Source of the DNA: CAZCFB01 sp964511535
Lineage (GTDB): Bacteria > Myxococcota_A > Polyangia > GCA-2747355 > CAZCFB01
Length of the DNA stretch: 24,953 nt
Assembly: GCA_964511535.1 (NCBI GenBank)
Contig: CAZEFW010000149.1
Location: 1 to 24,953, forward strand
Direction of reading: 5' to 3'
Both the position numbers and the translations under genes were made by a program. Shown here piece by piece: positions 15,603 through 23,183 of the stretch; within the stretch, counting starts at the first letter, position 1; each line of letters starts with the position of its first letter. The notes below the pieces were generated by a model, which worked only from the letters and a program-made list of their open reading frames with translations, searched no databases and was not told the DNA's origin.

Positions 15603-16358
15603 ATGGTGAAAGCAGCGACATGCGCGGCCAGCCTGTGCCTGGCCCTGGTGGTGAGCCCGGCGGCCGGCGCCAACGAGAAGCTGGCGGCCCTGCTCAAGCA
15701 GGGTGATGAGATGTACGCCAAGCGTTCCGGCGACAAGATGACCCGCAAGATGATCGCCGTGTACAAGGAGGCGGTGAAGCTCGACAACAAGAGCTACGAG
15801 GCCAACTGGAAGCTGGCGCGCGCCTACTTCTGGCTGTGCGACAACACCGAGCATGAGGACACCGACAAGCGCTACGGCTGGATGGGGTACAACTACGCGC
15901 GCGCCGCCATCAGGCTCAACCCCAAGGGCGTGGATGGCCACTACTGGGCCGCCATCAACATGGGCGAGCACTCCAAGGGGCTCGGCATCATCACCGCCCT
16001 GCGCAAGGGGATCGAGAAGAAGTTCCTCAACCCGCTGAAGAAAGCCATGCGCATCAACCGCGGCTACGAGCGGGGCGGCGCCGACCGCGCGTACGGCAAC
16101 TACTGGCACCTGCTGCCCTGGCCCAAGAAGGACAACGACAAGGCGATCAAGCACTTCAAGAAGTCGCTGTCCTACGACCGGGCCATGCCCCGCACCCACT
16201 TCTACATGGCCCGGGTCTACCTGGATGAGGGCGACAAGGCGGCGGCCAAGCGCCACATCGGCAAGTGCCTGTCAGCGAACCCCAAGAAGGGGGACAAGAT
16301 GGACAACTACCGCTTCCGCTGGCACTGCAAGAAGTTCAAGAAGAAACACGGCCTGTAA
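15603..16358 (+). CDS. Secreted TPR-like protein
   Basis: Periplasmic helical-repeat protein of 251 residues. Signal peptide MVKAATCAASLCLALVVSPA with cleavage near AAGA. The mature part has TPR-like helices: IAVYKEAVKLDNKSYEANWK followed by LARAYF, YNYARAAIRLNPKGVDGHYW, AIKHFKKSLSYDRAMPRTHF followed by YMARVYLDEGD, and a basic C-terminus (KKFKKKHGL). The Trp/Tyr-rich middle (GHYWAAINMG, GNYWHLLPWPKK) recalls the RMDN/TatT-like TPR superfamily; the role is unknown. GAGGAGGAGG lies immediately upstream; ATG at 15603 and GTG at 15606 are both possible starts. The gene stands alone, preceded by the hairpin cluster and convergent with the Cys-rich lipoprotein gene. Confidence 0.78.
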   Translation: MVKAATCAASLCLALVVSPAAGANEKLAALLKQGDEMYAKRSGDKMTRKMIAVYKEAVKLDNKSYEANWKLARAYFWLCDNTEHEDTDKRYGWMGYNYARAAIRLNPKGVDGHYWAAINMGEHSKGLGIITALRKGIEKKFLNPLKKAMRINRGYERGGADRAYGNYWHLLPWPKKDNDKAIKHFKKSLSYDRAMPRTHFYMARVYLDEGDKAAAKRHIGKCLSANPKKGDKMDNYRFRWHCKKFKKKHGL

Positions 16359-16369
16359 TCGCAGAGCAG

Positions 16370-16423
16370 GTAGACCCGGCGGGACGCCGCTTTCGCCGAA
16401 ACGCGGCGAGACGCCGCGTCTAC
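16370..16423. terminator. Inverted repeat between convergent genes
   Basis: Arms 16370-16390 and 16403-16423 pair at 17 of 21 positions (outer GTAGAC with GTCTAC, inner GCCGC with GCGGC). TTT at 16391-16393 can extend the stem with AAA at 16399-16401. It lies 11 bp after the TPR stop and 48 bp before the stop of the opposite gene, so it probably serves as a 3' boundary for both. No T-tract. Confidence 0.5.
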
Positions 16424-16471
16424 TCACTGCACAGGATGACGACGGGAGATGTGGCAGCTTTCGGCTGCTGC

Positions 16472-17244
16472 CTACTTGCACCCCGACGGGTCATACCCGC
16501 AGGTCTTGGAGCACTTGAGGGTGCCTGACTTGTAGCCGAAGTCGGTGCACTTCTTGCCGCCCAGGTTGGCGCCGTCGCAGAACTCGCCCAGGTCGATCTT
16601 GCCGTTGCCGCAGTTGCTGCACTTGGCGGTGTCGTAGCCGCAGATCTTGGTGCACCCGAGGGTGCCCTTGAGGAAGCCGAGGCCCTTGCAGGTCTGGCCG
16701 CCGAGCTTGCTGCCGTCGCAGTGTTCGTTCGGCTCGATCTTGCCGTTGCCGCAGTTGCTGCACTTGTCGCTGTCCCAGGTGCAGTTCTNNNNNNNNNNNN
16801 NNNNNNNNNNNNNNNNNNNNNNNNNNNNNNNNNNNNNNNNNNNNNNNNNNNNNNNNNNNNNNNNNNNNNNNNNNNNNNNNNNNNNNNNTCGATCTTGCCG
16901 TTGCCGCAGTTGCTGCACTTGTCGCTGTCCCAGGTGCAGTTCTTCTTGCAGGCCAGCGTGCCCTTGTGAAAGCCGATGGACTTGCAGGTCTGCTTGTTCA
17001 GGTTCTTGCCGTCACACTTTTCGCCCTTGTCCACGTGGCCGTCGCCGCACTTGGGGTCCCGGACATCCGGTGCGGACAGGTCCTCCACGTCGGACGCGGC
17101 TTGCAGGTCGTCCACCAGGTCGACAGCCAGATCAACAGGTCCCAGGTCCACCAGCCCGTCGAGCCACCCCCCCGGGGCGGGATCGTTGTCGGTGCAGGCG
17201 GCCATCAGCAACAGCAGGGCAAAGTAGGGGTAGGCGCATTTCAT
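16472..17244 (-). CDS. Cys-rich repeat lipoprotein (interrupted by assembly gap)
   Basis: Surface lipoprotein. MKCAYPYFALLLLMAAC gives lipobox MAAC (Cys17), followed by an acidic Asp/Leu-rich stalk (about 18-65) and then tandem Cys-rich units of about 38-46 residues with the pattern C-G-(D/N)-G, G-E-x-C-D-G, L-x3-x-C, G-(F/Y)-x2-G-x-L-x-C, x2-C-x-(W/Y)-D. Three distinguishable units are visible: CGDGHVDKGEKCDG, CGNGKIEPNEHCDG and CGNGKIDLGEFCDG. Each has six or seven Cys, expected in disulfides. Repeats of this type are typical of Myxococcota surface proteins. The 100 N change the apparent frame, which is an artefact of arbitrary gap length. There is no Shine-Dalgarno; the start codon lies in the shared palindrome with the nitrilase gene, suggesting a leaderless mRNA. 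Confidence 0.82.
16789..16888. other. Assembly gap (100 N)
   Basis: Exactly 100 N. The 55 bp before it (16734-16788) and the 55 bp after it (16889-16943) are identical, so the two contigs end in the same repeat sequence. The gap length is nominal. The real locus may have no gap (simple overlap) or extra Cys-rich units. Confidence 0.97.
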
Positions 17245-17267
17245 GCCTATAATTATAGCCATGAAAT
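17238..17267. promoter_or_regulatory. Bidirectional palindromic promoter with both start codons inside
   Basis: A 30-bp palindrome matching at 14 of 15 symmetric positions, centred between 17252 and 17253. It contains TATAAT on the + strand (17248-17253) and TATAAT on the - strand (17257-17252), overlapping by two bases. Both start codons (17244 on -, 17261 on +) are symmetric about the centre, and each lies where transcription from its -10 box should begin, within one base. Neither gene has a Shine-Dalgarno. No -35 was recognised on either side. Confidence 0.7.
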
Positions 17268-18154
17268 CGTTTGTTCTAGCTTGCGCGCAGATCTCGGTCG
17301 AGCCGATGGCCGTCAAGACCAACACCGAAAAGGCGCTGCACTGGGCGGCGCGGGCCGTCGAGGAGGCGGGCGCAGCGCTCGTGGTGCTGCCGGAGTCCGT
17401 GACCACCGGCTTCACCCCCGGCTGCGGGCCGGAGGAGCTGTGGCAGCTCAGCCCGACCATCCCCGGGGCGCTGTTTGGGCAGGTGGGCCGCGCGGCGAAG
17501 CAGCTCGGGGCCCACATCGCGTTCCCCACATACGAGCGCGGGGAGCGCGAGGGCGAGGTGTACAACAGCGTGGCGCTGGTGGCGCCGGACGGCGAGGTGG
17601 CCGGGGTGTACCGCAAGACGCACCTGTTCCCCACCGAGCGCCGCGGGGGCGGCGGCTGGTCCACTCCGGGCGACGCGCCCGTGGTGGTGGACACGGCGCT
17701 GGGCAAGATCGGCCTGACCATCTGCTACGACGGCGACTTCCCCGAGCTGTACCGGGCCGAGGCGGTGGCCGGCGCCGAGGTGATCCTGAGGCCGTCGGCG
17801 TTGATGCGCTCGTACCAGATCTGGGAGCTGACCAACCGCGCGCGGGCCTACGATAACCATGTGTACATGGCCGCGTGCAACGCCGTGGGCCGGGACGCCG
17901 GAGACAACTACTACTTCGGCGGCAGCATGATCGTCAGCCCCATCGCGCGCATGCTGGCCCTGGGCCGGGGCACCGAGGAGATCATCTACGCCGAGCTCGA
18001 CCCCGACCCGATCAAGCGGGTGACCTACGGCTCAGACTCGCCGATGATCTTCGACCACCTGCAGGACCGGAACCTCGCGGCGTACCGGGGCATCCTCGAG
18101 CCCGCGCGCAGCGCCTTCGAGCCGGCGCGGAGAATCCCGGTGGAAGAGGAGTGA
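17261..18154 (+). CDS. Nitrilase-superfamily carbon-nitrogen hydrolase
   Basis: Cytoplasmic amidohydrolase of 297 residues that cleaves a non-peptide C-N bond (amide, carbamoyl or similar). The Glu-Lys-Cys triad is visible: Glu45 in VVLPESVTTGF, Lys119 in VYRKTHLFPTE and Cys155 in GLTICYDGDFPE. The second conserved Glu (FPE) and the later strands (VILRPSALM, ARAYDNHVYMAACNAVG) fit the fold. It resembles aliphatic-amidase and N-carbamoyl hydrolase branches more than true nitrilases; the substrate is undetermined. ATG at 17261 is chosen because it is the symmetric partner of the divergent gene start; an in-frame ATG at 17243 lies before the -10 box. No Shine-Dalgarno. It ends 9 bp from the stop of the convergent LysM gene. 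Confidence 0.9.
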   Translation: MKSFVLACAQISVEPMAVKTNTEKALHWAARAVEEAGAALVVLPESVTTGFTPGCGPEELWQLSPTIPGALFGQVGRAAKQLGAHIAFPTYERGEREGEVYNSVALVAPDGEVAGVYRKTHLFPTERRGGGGWSTPGDAPVVVDTALGKIGLTICYDGDFPELYRAEAVAGAEVILRPSALMRSYQIWELTNRARAYDNHVYMAACNAVGRDAGDNYYFGGSMIVSPIARMLALGRGTEEIIYAELDPDPIKRVTYGSDSPMIFDHLQDRNLAAYRGILEPARSAFEPARRIPVEEE

Positions 18155-18163
18155 TCAGGGGGG

Positions 18164-18730
18164 CTACTTCACCGCCGGGATGACCAGCTTCTTGCCCACC
18201 CGCAGCGTCTTCGGGTCGAGGTTCGGGTTGGCCTCCTCGATGCGCTTCCAGCCGCACTTGTTGCCGTAGTAGCGGCGGGAGATCTTGGACGGGTTGTCGC
18301 CCGCCTCGATGACATGCTCGCGGCCCGCGAGGGTGACGCCGCGGGTGTCCACAGCCTTGACCCCGGCGATGCGGCCCAGGGCCTGCGCGGCCCTCGCCAC
18401 GGTGCGGTGGCTGTCGGCGGTGCCGGTCAGGTAGGCCACCTCGCCCTCGCGGCGAACGGACACCTCCAGCAACGCCCCGCTGTAGAGCTGGCGGCGCGCC
18501 ACGGCCAGGGCCTGCTGCAGCGGGTCGATGGCCTGCTCCATTTCGGAGCTCTGCATGGGCGGCGCCAGCCGCGGGGCGGGCCGCGCCTCCACCCGCGGGC
18601 CAGCGGTGGCCCGCGGGCGCTCCACGGCGAAGTGATAGGCGGCGGTGGCCACGATGCCGCCCACGAAGGCGGCGGTGAGCAGCAGCAGCCAGCGGAAGAT
18701 GGCCCGCGTGATGGAAGCTCGCTTTCTCAT
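18164..18730 (-). CDS. Membrane-anchored BON + LysM domain protein
   Basis: Protein of 188 residues probably anchored in the inner membrane and reaching into the peptidoglycan. An N-terminal basic patch and membrane helix (about 12-33, AIFRWLLLLTAAFVGGIVAT) are followed by a Pro/Arg-rich linker. A BON-like fold covers about 80-130 (LEVSVRREGEVAYLTGTADS, then AAQALGRIAGVKAVDTRGV). A C-terminal LysM domain covers about 138-186 (HVIEAGDNPSKISRRYYGNK, NPNLDPKTLRVGKKLVIP). The start (18730) overlaps the stop of the PBP gene by ATGA, so it is translationally coupled to it and likely helps position or regulate wall synthesis. The E. coli BON-LysM protein Kbp/YgaU has the same domain pair but no membrane anchor. 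Confidence 0.88.
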   Translation of the reverse strand: MRKRASITRAIFRWLLLLTAAFVGGIVATAAYHFAVERPRATAGPRVEARPAPRLAPPMQSSEMEQAIDPLQQALAVARRQLYSGALLEVSVRREGEVAYLTGTADSHRTVARAAQALGRIAGVKAVDTRGVTLAGREHVIEAGDNPSKISRRYYGNKCGWKRIEEANPNLDPKTLRVGKKLVIPAVK

Positions 18731-21700
18731 CGTCCCCCTCCGTTGTAGGCCACGGCCTGGCGCACGGGGCCGAAGGCCGGCAGCATGTCGGGCGCCAGCA
18801 TCCGCAGCAGCCGCACGGGCAGCGAGGAGGTGAAGGTGTACTCCGCCGCGGCCTCGCCAGGCACGTGGGCCGTGACCACGCCGAACCACCGGTCGCCGGC
18901 CAAAAAGACGAAGGTGGCGGTGCGGTCCTTGACCGTCTCGGTGATCACGCGCCCGGCGCGGTCCACGCGGCGGCGGCGGTTGTCGCCGGTGCCGGTCTTG
19001 CCGCCGATGGTGAGCGAGCCGCCCCCCAGGGCGCCCTGGGCCCAGCGGGCGGTGCCCTGCTGGACCACGCCCATCATCAACTCGCGCGCGGCGGCCGCGA
19101 CCTCGGGCGGCAGAACCCGCCGGCCCTTGCCCGGCTTCATGTCCACGACCGTGTCGTAGGGCGTGCCGCTGGCGAAGCGCATGCGGGCCAGCCGGGCCAT
19201 GGGCAGGCGCACGCCGCCGGCGCTGATGATGCCCGCCAGCTCGGCCAGCGCGCTGGGGCGATCACCGGAGGAGCCGAGGGACGTGCCGAGGGACGGGACC
19301 AGCGAGGGGAAGGGGTAGCCCAGGCGCTGCCAGCGGAGGTGCAGCTGGGCGAAAGCGTCGCGCTCGAGCATCTGGCGGATGCGGTTGTTCTGCGCCCTGG
19401 TGCGACCCGAGCGGCGCAGCCAGGCGTAGGCGGCCTGACGCTGGCCAGCGCTGCGGGCCTGCAGCTCGGACAGGGAGCGCCCGGGGGCTCGCTGCAGCTC
19501 GGCCACTGTCCAGAGCTCCAGCGGGTGCAGACCGGCGATATAGCCCCGGTCGTGCAGGTTGAATTTTCCGGGCGCGAACATGGCGTGCAGCCGCTTGACC
19601 TGCGCGGCCCCGGGGGGCAGCGTGGCGTGGGCGCGCAGGAAGGCGCCCAGCTCCACCGGCGTGGCGTCGGGACGCGCCGTGAGGAACGCCGACGACAGGG
19701 GCTGCTGCAGGGGCGGCACGCGCGCGGCCATGCGGGCCAGGGCGCGGTTGGCGTCGAGGCCGCGGTAGCGGGCGTGGAACCGGCTCAGGTAGATCCGGCC
19801 CTCCTGGTCGGCGAAGCGACGCAGGTAGGCGGCCCGGTCCTCGTGGCGCGGGTCGGACAGCACCGCCCGGGAGCGGCCGTCCCTGAAGGTCAGGTGGTGC
19901 ACGATCTCGCGCATCATCCGGACGAAGGGCAGGTTCACCGAGCGGTGGAACGCCTGGCGCGAGGTGACCACCGTGCCGTCGTCGGCGGAGCGATAATTAT
20001 GGAACCGGTGCACGCCGCCGCCGGTGTAGAACGCCTCGTTGGGCGAGGCTATCCAGCGGCGGGAGAGGGCCGCGTCCATCAGCTTGGTCAGGGGAGCGCC
20101 CGGGTTGGCCAGGGTCCACTTCGCCACCCAGTCACCGAGCGCGTCTTCACGGTCCAGCTCGAGCGCCGCCAGAGCGGCGGGGTCGAGACGCGAGAAGCGG
20201 CCGTGGGCCTCGGCCACCAGCTCCAGGTAGCTGACCATGGTGCGCAGCTTGGCGGTGGACCCGAGCTCCAGCTTCATGCCGTCGTTGAGCGAGAACGGGC
20301 CGGGCTCGGTGTCGGTGAGCACCCGCACCATGTTCGCGCCGGCGGTGCGCTCGTACAGGGCGAAGCTGTATTTGACCCTGGACGGGTCGCCGGTGGCCAG
20401 GGCGCCGCGGCCGTTGAGCTTGCGGGCCGCGATGATCTTGGGGTCAGCCAGCGAGGCCAGCGCGGCTGACACCGCGCGCTGGGCCTCGAGGTCCAGGGAG
20501 GTGTGGACCTTGAGGTCCAGGCGATCCAGGTCGTAGAGGCTGTCGAGGCCAAGCCGGCGCAGCAGCTCGTGTCGCACCGCCTCGGCTCCCTTGCGGTCCG
20601 GCGCGACCATGGCGACCCGCGCTGCGGTCTTGACGAAGGCCGGGGAGATCGGCATGGCGGCGTCGCGCAGCTGGTCCGAGATGATGCCGGCCTTCGCCAG
20701 CAAGCGCAGGTGCTTTCGCACCATCCTGTCCAGGTGCTCGCGCTGGCCGGCGGACAGCAGCGCGGGACGACGCAGGCCCACCAGCAGGGCGAGCACCCGG
20801 CGGTAGGCCAGCGCCTGGTCAGCCGTGACCACATGTGCCCCGGCTGTGCCCGGGGTCAGCGCCGCGAGGCGCTGGTTGACAGTGGCGAAGTCGGCGCCGA
20901 ACCAGGCGCGCAGACCGTCCGCCAGGCCGTTGACCTCGCCCCAGCCAGGGGCGGCGCCCAGCGGGACGCTGTTGAGGTACTGCAGCAGGATGCGCTGGCG
21001 CGCGGCCATGGTCTCCGGGCCGTCGAGGTAGGCGCGCAGGCTGGCCGCGGCCATCTGCCGCAGCTTGTCCGTGGCGGAGCGGGTGCGGCCCCCGCGGGAG
21101 TGGCGAAACTTCTCCATCTGGGTGGCCAGGGTGCTGGCGCCCGGCACCTTCTGATCCGGCTTGACCGCCCGGATGCCAACCATGCCCGCCGCGTAGGCCA
21201 GGCGCTGCCACTCCAACGCCGGGTTGCGGTGCGGGACACGCTCGTCGAGCAGCTCGCGGTTTTCGATGTAGAGCAGGCTGGCGGCCACCAGGGTCGGGAT
21301 CTGCTGGAAGTCGCCGTAGACGCGGGTGGCTGGCGAGGCGTCGAACATGGACTCGCCCGAGCGATCCAGCACCCGGAGGCCAGCGCGATCCTTCTCGTGG
21401 TAGACCGGCGAGACGCCGAGGCCGCTGGCCAGCTTCATCCAGGTGGACCAGCGCGCCTGGGCCCGGACCTCAGCGCCGCGGGTGGTGACCCGCTTTACGA
21501 GGCCAGGAATGATCGTGTAGCCGTGGCGGCGGTCATGGGGCCCTGCTTCCGGGAAGTCGATGCCCTCGTTGGGCCCTGGCTCGAGCTGGTGGGTCATGCC
21601 GCCGGCGAGCCATGAGAGCAGCCGGGCTTGCAGCCGGGACTCCTTGATCTCGCTGGCCAGCAGCGCGCCGGTGGCCCCGGCGATGACCATGGCCATGACG

Positions 21701-21753
21701 CCAGCGATCAAGGCCAGGCGCCGCCGAATACTTCTGCGTGGAGTTCGCGCCAT
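18727..21753 (-). CDS. Class A penicillin-binding protein (GT51 transglycosylase + transpeptidase)
   Basis: Bifunctional peptidoglycan synthase of 1008 residues, longer than typical PBP1. One N-terminal membrane helix (about 13-34). The GT51 domain (about 130-300) keeps the catalytic Glu164 but in LYIENRELLDE rather than the usual EDxxF-type motif, and has GASTLATQMEKF (205-216) where GGSTITQQ is typical; this matches a divergent long-PBP branch. The transpeptidase domain has SxxK as LGSTAKLRT (Ser499, Lys502), SxN as RSVNLPF (605-607) and KTG as GGKTGTGDN (919-921). A long insert lies between SxN and KTG (about 610-850). AAAGGAGG precedes the ATG. First gene of a two-gene operon with the BON/LysM gene. 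Confidence 0.9.
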   Translation of the reverse strand: MARTPRRSIRRRLALIAGVMAMVIAGATGALLASEIKESRLQARLLSWLAGGMTHQLEPGPNEGIDFPEAGPHDRRHGYTIIPGLVKRVTTRGAEVRAQARWSTWMKLASGLGVSPVYHEKDRAGLRVLDRSGESMFDASPATRVYGDFQQIPTLVAASLLYIENRELLDERVPHRNPALEWQRLAYAAGMVGIRAVKPDQKVPGASTLATQMEKFRHSRGGRTRSATDKLRQMAAASLRAYLDGPETMAARQRILLQYLNSVPLGAAPGWGEVNGLADGLRAWFGADFATVNQRLAALTPGTAGAHVVTADQALAYRRVLALLVGLRRPALLSAGQREHLDRMVRKHLRLLAKAGIISDQLRDAAMPISPAFVKTAARVAMVAPDRKGAEAVRHELLRRLGLDSLYDLDRLDLKVHTSLDLEAQRAVSAALASLADPKIIAARKLNGRGALATGDPSRVKYSFALYERTAGANMVRVLTDTEPGPFSLNDGMKLELGSTAKLRTMVSYLELVAEAHGRFSRLDPAALAALELDREDALGDWVAKWTLANPGAPLTKLMDAALSRRWIASPNEAFYTGGGVHRFHNYRSADDGTVVTSRQAFHRSVNLPFVRMMREIVHHLTFRDGRSRAVLSDPRHEDRAAYLRRFADQEGRIYLSRFHARYRGLDANRALARMAARVPPLQQPLSSAFLTARPDATPVELGAFLRAHATLPPGAAQVKRLHAMFAPGKFNLHDRGYIAGLHPLELWTVAELQRAPGRSLSELQARSAGQRQAAYAWLRRSGRTRAQNNRIRQMLERDAFAQLHLRWQRLGYPFPSLVPSLGTSLGSSGDRPSALAELAGIISAGGVRLPMARLARMRFASGTPYDTVVDMKPGKGRRVLPPEVAAAARELMMGVVQQGTARWAQGALGGGSLTIGGKTGTGDNRRRRVDRAGRVITETVKDRTATFVFLAGDRWFGVVTAHVPGEAAAEYTFTSSLPVRLLRMLAPDMLPAFGPVRQAVAYNGGGR

Positions 21754-22286
21754 GACCTTGCCTCCTTTGTCCCGAGCCTTTGGTCGTTTCGTCTGGGTCT
21801 CAGAGTTATTGACGTGAGCCGGGGCCTTTTCGTTTCACGCATTAATTATGAGCAACAATCACGCCATGATCCATTGGCTCCGGCCCCGCAAAATGCCAAC
21901 CAACTCGGGGGAATTAAGAGGAAATACTCCGATCCTGCTGTAAACGCTGGCCTTCAATGGAGGGCCTGCCGTCACGGTTCACCAAAACGTCACACAGTGC
22001 GGCTTGACCGGCGGCCAGGGCAGCGGTTCGCGTGGCCCAAAATCCCTGACATCGCTGTCCCACCCGCATGAATTGTGTCGTCCGGACACCTCTCTGTCTC
22101 GGATCAAGACACCTCGGAGACAGGCGACGAGCCGCGAGAGACGAACCACCCAATCTGCAAGAGCTAACACTTCAATATTTAACGGCAAACAACCGTTCTT
22201 GATTTTGGCCCACCGTGTGCATTTCCTCGGCAGCGAATAACGAAACAAACGTAACCCGGATTAACAAAAAACAGTCGAGAGAAATC
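21754..22286. other. AT-richer noncoding spacer (533 bp)
   Basis: Divergent spacer between the PBP gene and the small gene at 22287, visibly poorer in G+C than its surroundings. It must hold both promoters; CATAAT on the - strand (complement of 21846-21851) is a possible PBP -10, without a clear -35. A long-loop stem pairs CGGGGCC (near 21827) with GGCCCCG (near 21890), and CTGTCTC pairs with GAGACAG around 22097-22125. No supported coding frame or tRNA was seen. Confidence 0.5.
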
Positions 22287-22568
22287 ATGGATACCCGAAT
22301 CAATTTCAACTTCGCGCTCCCCGAGTTTTTCAGCCTGCTGCCCGCCGGGAGCCTGCCCATGATAGGTCTCGTCCTGTTGCTCGGCCTTGGCATCGTCAAG
22401 GCGACCGGTTTTCTCGATGATGTTCGGGTGGGCAAATACGATAACCGGGCCACCGCTTCGCTTCTCGCCGAGGACCCCTTCCTGGTGCGACAGATCATCG
22501 AGCGCTCCGCCGCGAGCGACTCGCCCACCGTCCGGCTGCCCAGCCAGTACAATCTGGCTTCCAACTAA
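22287..22568 (+). CDS. Small single-pass membrane protein, 93 aa
   Basis: Unrecognised. MDTRINFNFALPEFFSLLPA starts the protein, followed by one membrane helix (about 22-43, SLPMIGLVLLLGLGIVKATG). A polar tail follows, with a possible amphipathic helix (ATASLLAEDPFLVRQIIERS), ending NLASN. The ATG at 22287 is preceded by a weak GAGAGA; an in-frame ATG at 22215 would add 24 polar residues without a ribosome site. The hydrophobic pattern and gene-like composition favour a real gene, but nothing in the context gives a function. Ten C residues (22571-22580) follow the stop codon. Confidence 0.5.
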   Translation: MDTRINFNFALPEFFSLLPAGSLPMIGLVLLLGLGIVKATGFLDDVRVGKYDNRATASLLAEDPFLVRQIIERSAASDSPTVRLPSQYNLASN

Positions 22569-23103
22569 AACCCCCCCCCCACAAATGAGCCCGCAGCCAC
22601 GCCCGGGAAGGGGTCTTCCTTTCTGCGCTCATCGTCTCTGTTCCTGACCCGCAACATCCAGAGCCCACCTGCCGAGAACCATCGCTGAACCGGAAAATAT
22701 TCGGGGACGGCTGGGGGTGCGGTCGCTCGACATCAATGGTGACCTGCCCGTAGGTGAGCGGGGGTGGGCAGCTCACGCAGCCGGGCGCCCGCGCTGATTG
22801 TGGAATTGACGCGCGGGATGAGCAGTCCAGGTACCGCCACTGTTTTGGGGTGGGGCCCCCGCGTGGGTGTCCCGCTTCGGGTGGGGCCCCGGCAGGGGTG
22901 CGGGCGGAGAATTCGAACGCCGGAGCGCGCGAGAGGGGCCTCACACAGGGAACGGCCAGGCGACGACCGGACCACCCAGGCGACCGGACCACCCAGGCGA
23001 CGGGACAGCCAGCGACGGAACGACGAAACGACGGAACGACGGAACAACGGAACGACGAAACCACGAAACGACGGAACGACGGAACGCTGGAGTGACGGGG
23101 ACC
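22569..23103. other. Repeat-rich convergent spacer
   Basis: No gene supported in about 535 bp between the small membrane-protein gene and the terminator of the PilY1-like gene. Contents: a C10 run (22571-22580); GGTGGGGCCCC twice (22849-22859 and 22880-22890); a 17-bp direct repeat CGACCGGACCACCCAGG (22964-22980, 22981-22997, with a partial third copy); and the octamer array at 23013-23084. Confidence 0.7.
23013..23084. repeat. Octanucleotide tandem repeat, 9 units
   Basis: Nine contiguous 8-bp units, mostly CGACGGAA, with variants CGACGAAA, CAACGGAA and CCACGAAA. Same unit length as the array at 2891-2930 but unrelated sequence, and again in a convergent spacer. Confidence 0.9.
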
Positions 23104-23150
23104 AAAAAAAAACCCGGCCGCCTGCGGCACGAAGGCCTCGGGCGACCGGG
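23104..23150 (-). terminator. Intrinsic terminator of the PilY1-like gene
   Basis: On the reverse strand, CCCGGTCGCC (23150-23141) pairs with GGCGGCCGGG (23122-23113) at nearly every position across an 18-nt loop, followed directly by nine T (23112-23104). It is 34 bp after the stop codon at 23184. Confidence 0.85.
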
Positions 23151-23183
23151 CAGGAGCGCTGCTCGGTTTCTGCTCGGCGAGCT

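Noticed and set aside
16472..17244. Frameshifted Cys-rich gene
   Set aside because: The frame change coincides exactly with the 100-N gap, whose length is arbitrary. Overlap joining restores the frame.
22905..22930. TTCGAA-containing stretch resembling a tRNA T-arm
   Set aside because: The bases flanking the putative T-loop do not form a 5-bp stem on either strand, and no acceptor or anticodon arm can be built around it.
23013..23084. Octamer array considered as a CRISPR remnant
   Set aside because: Units are 8 bp and contiguous without spacers, and no cas gene is present.
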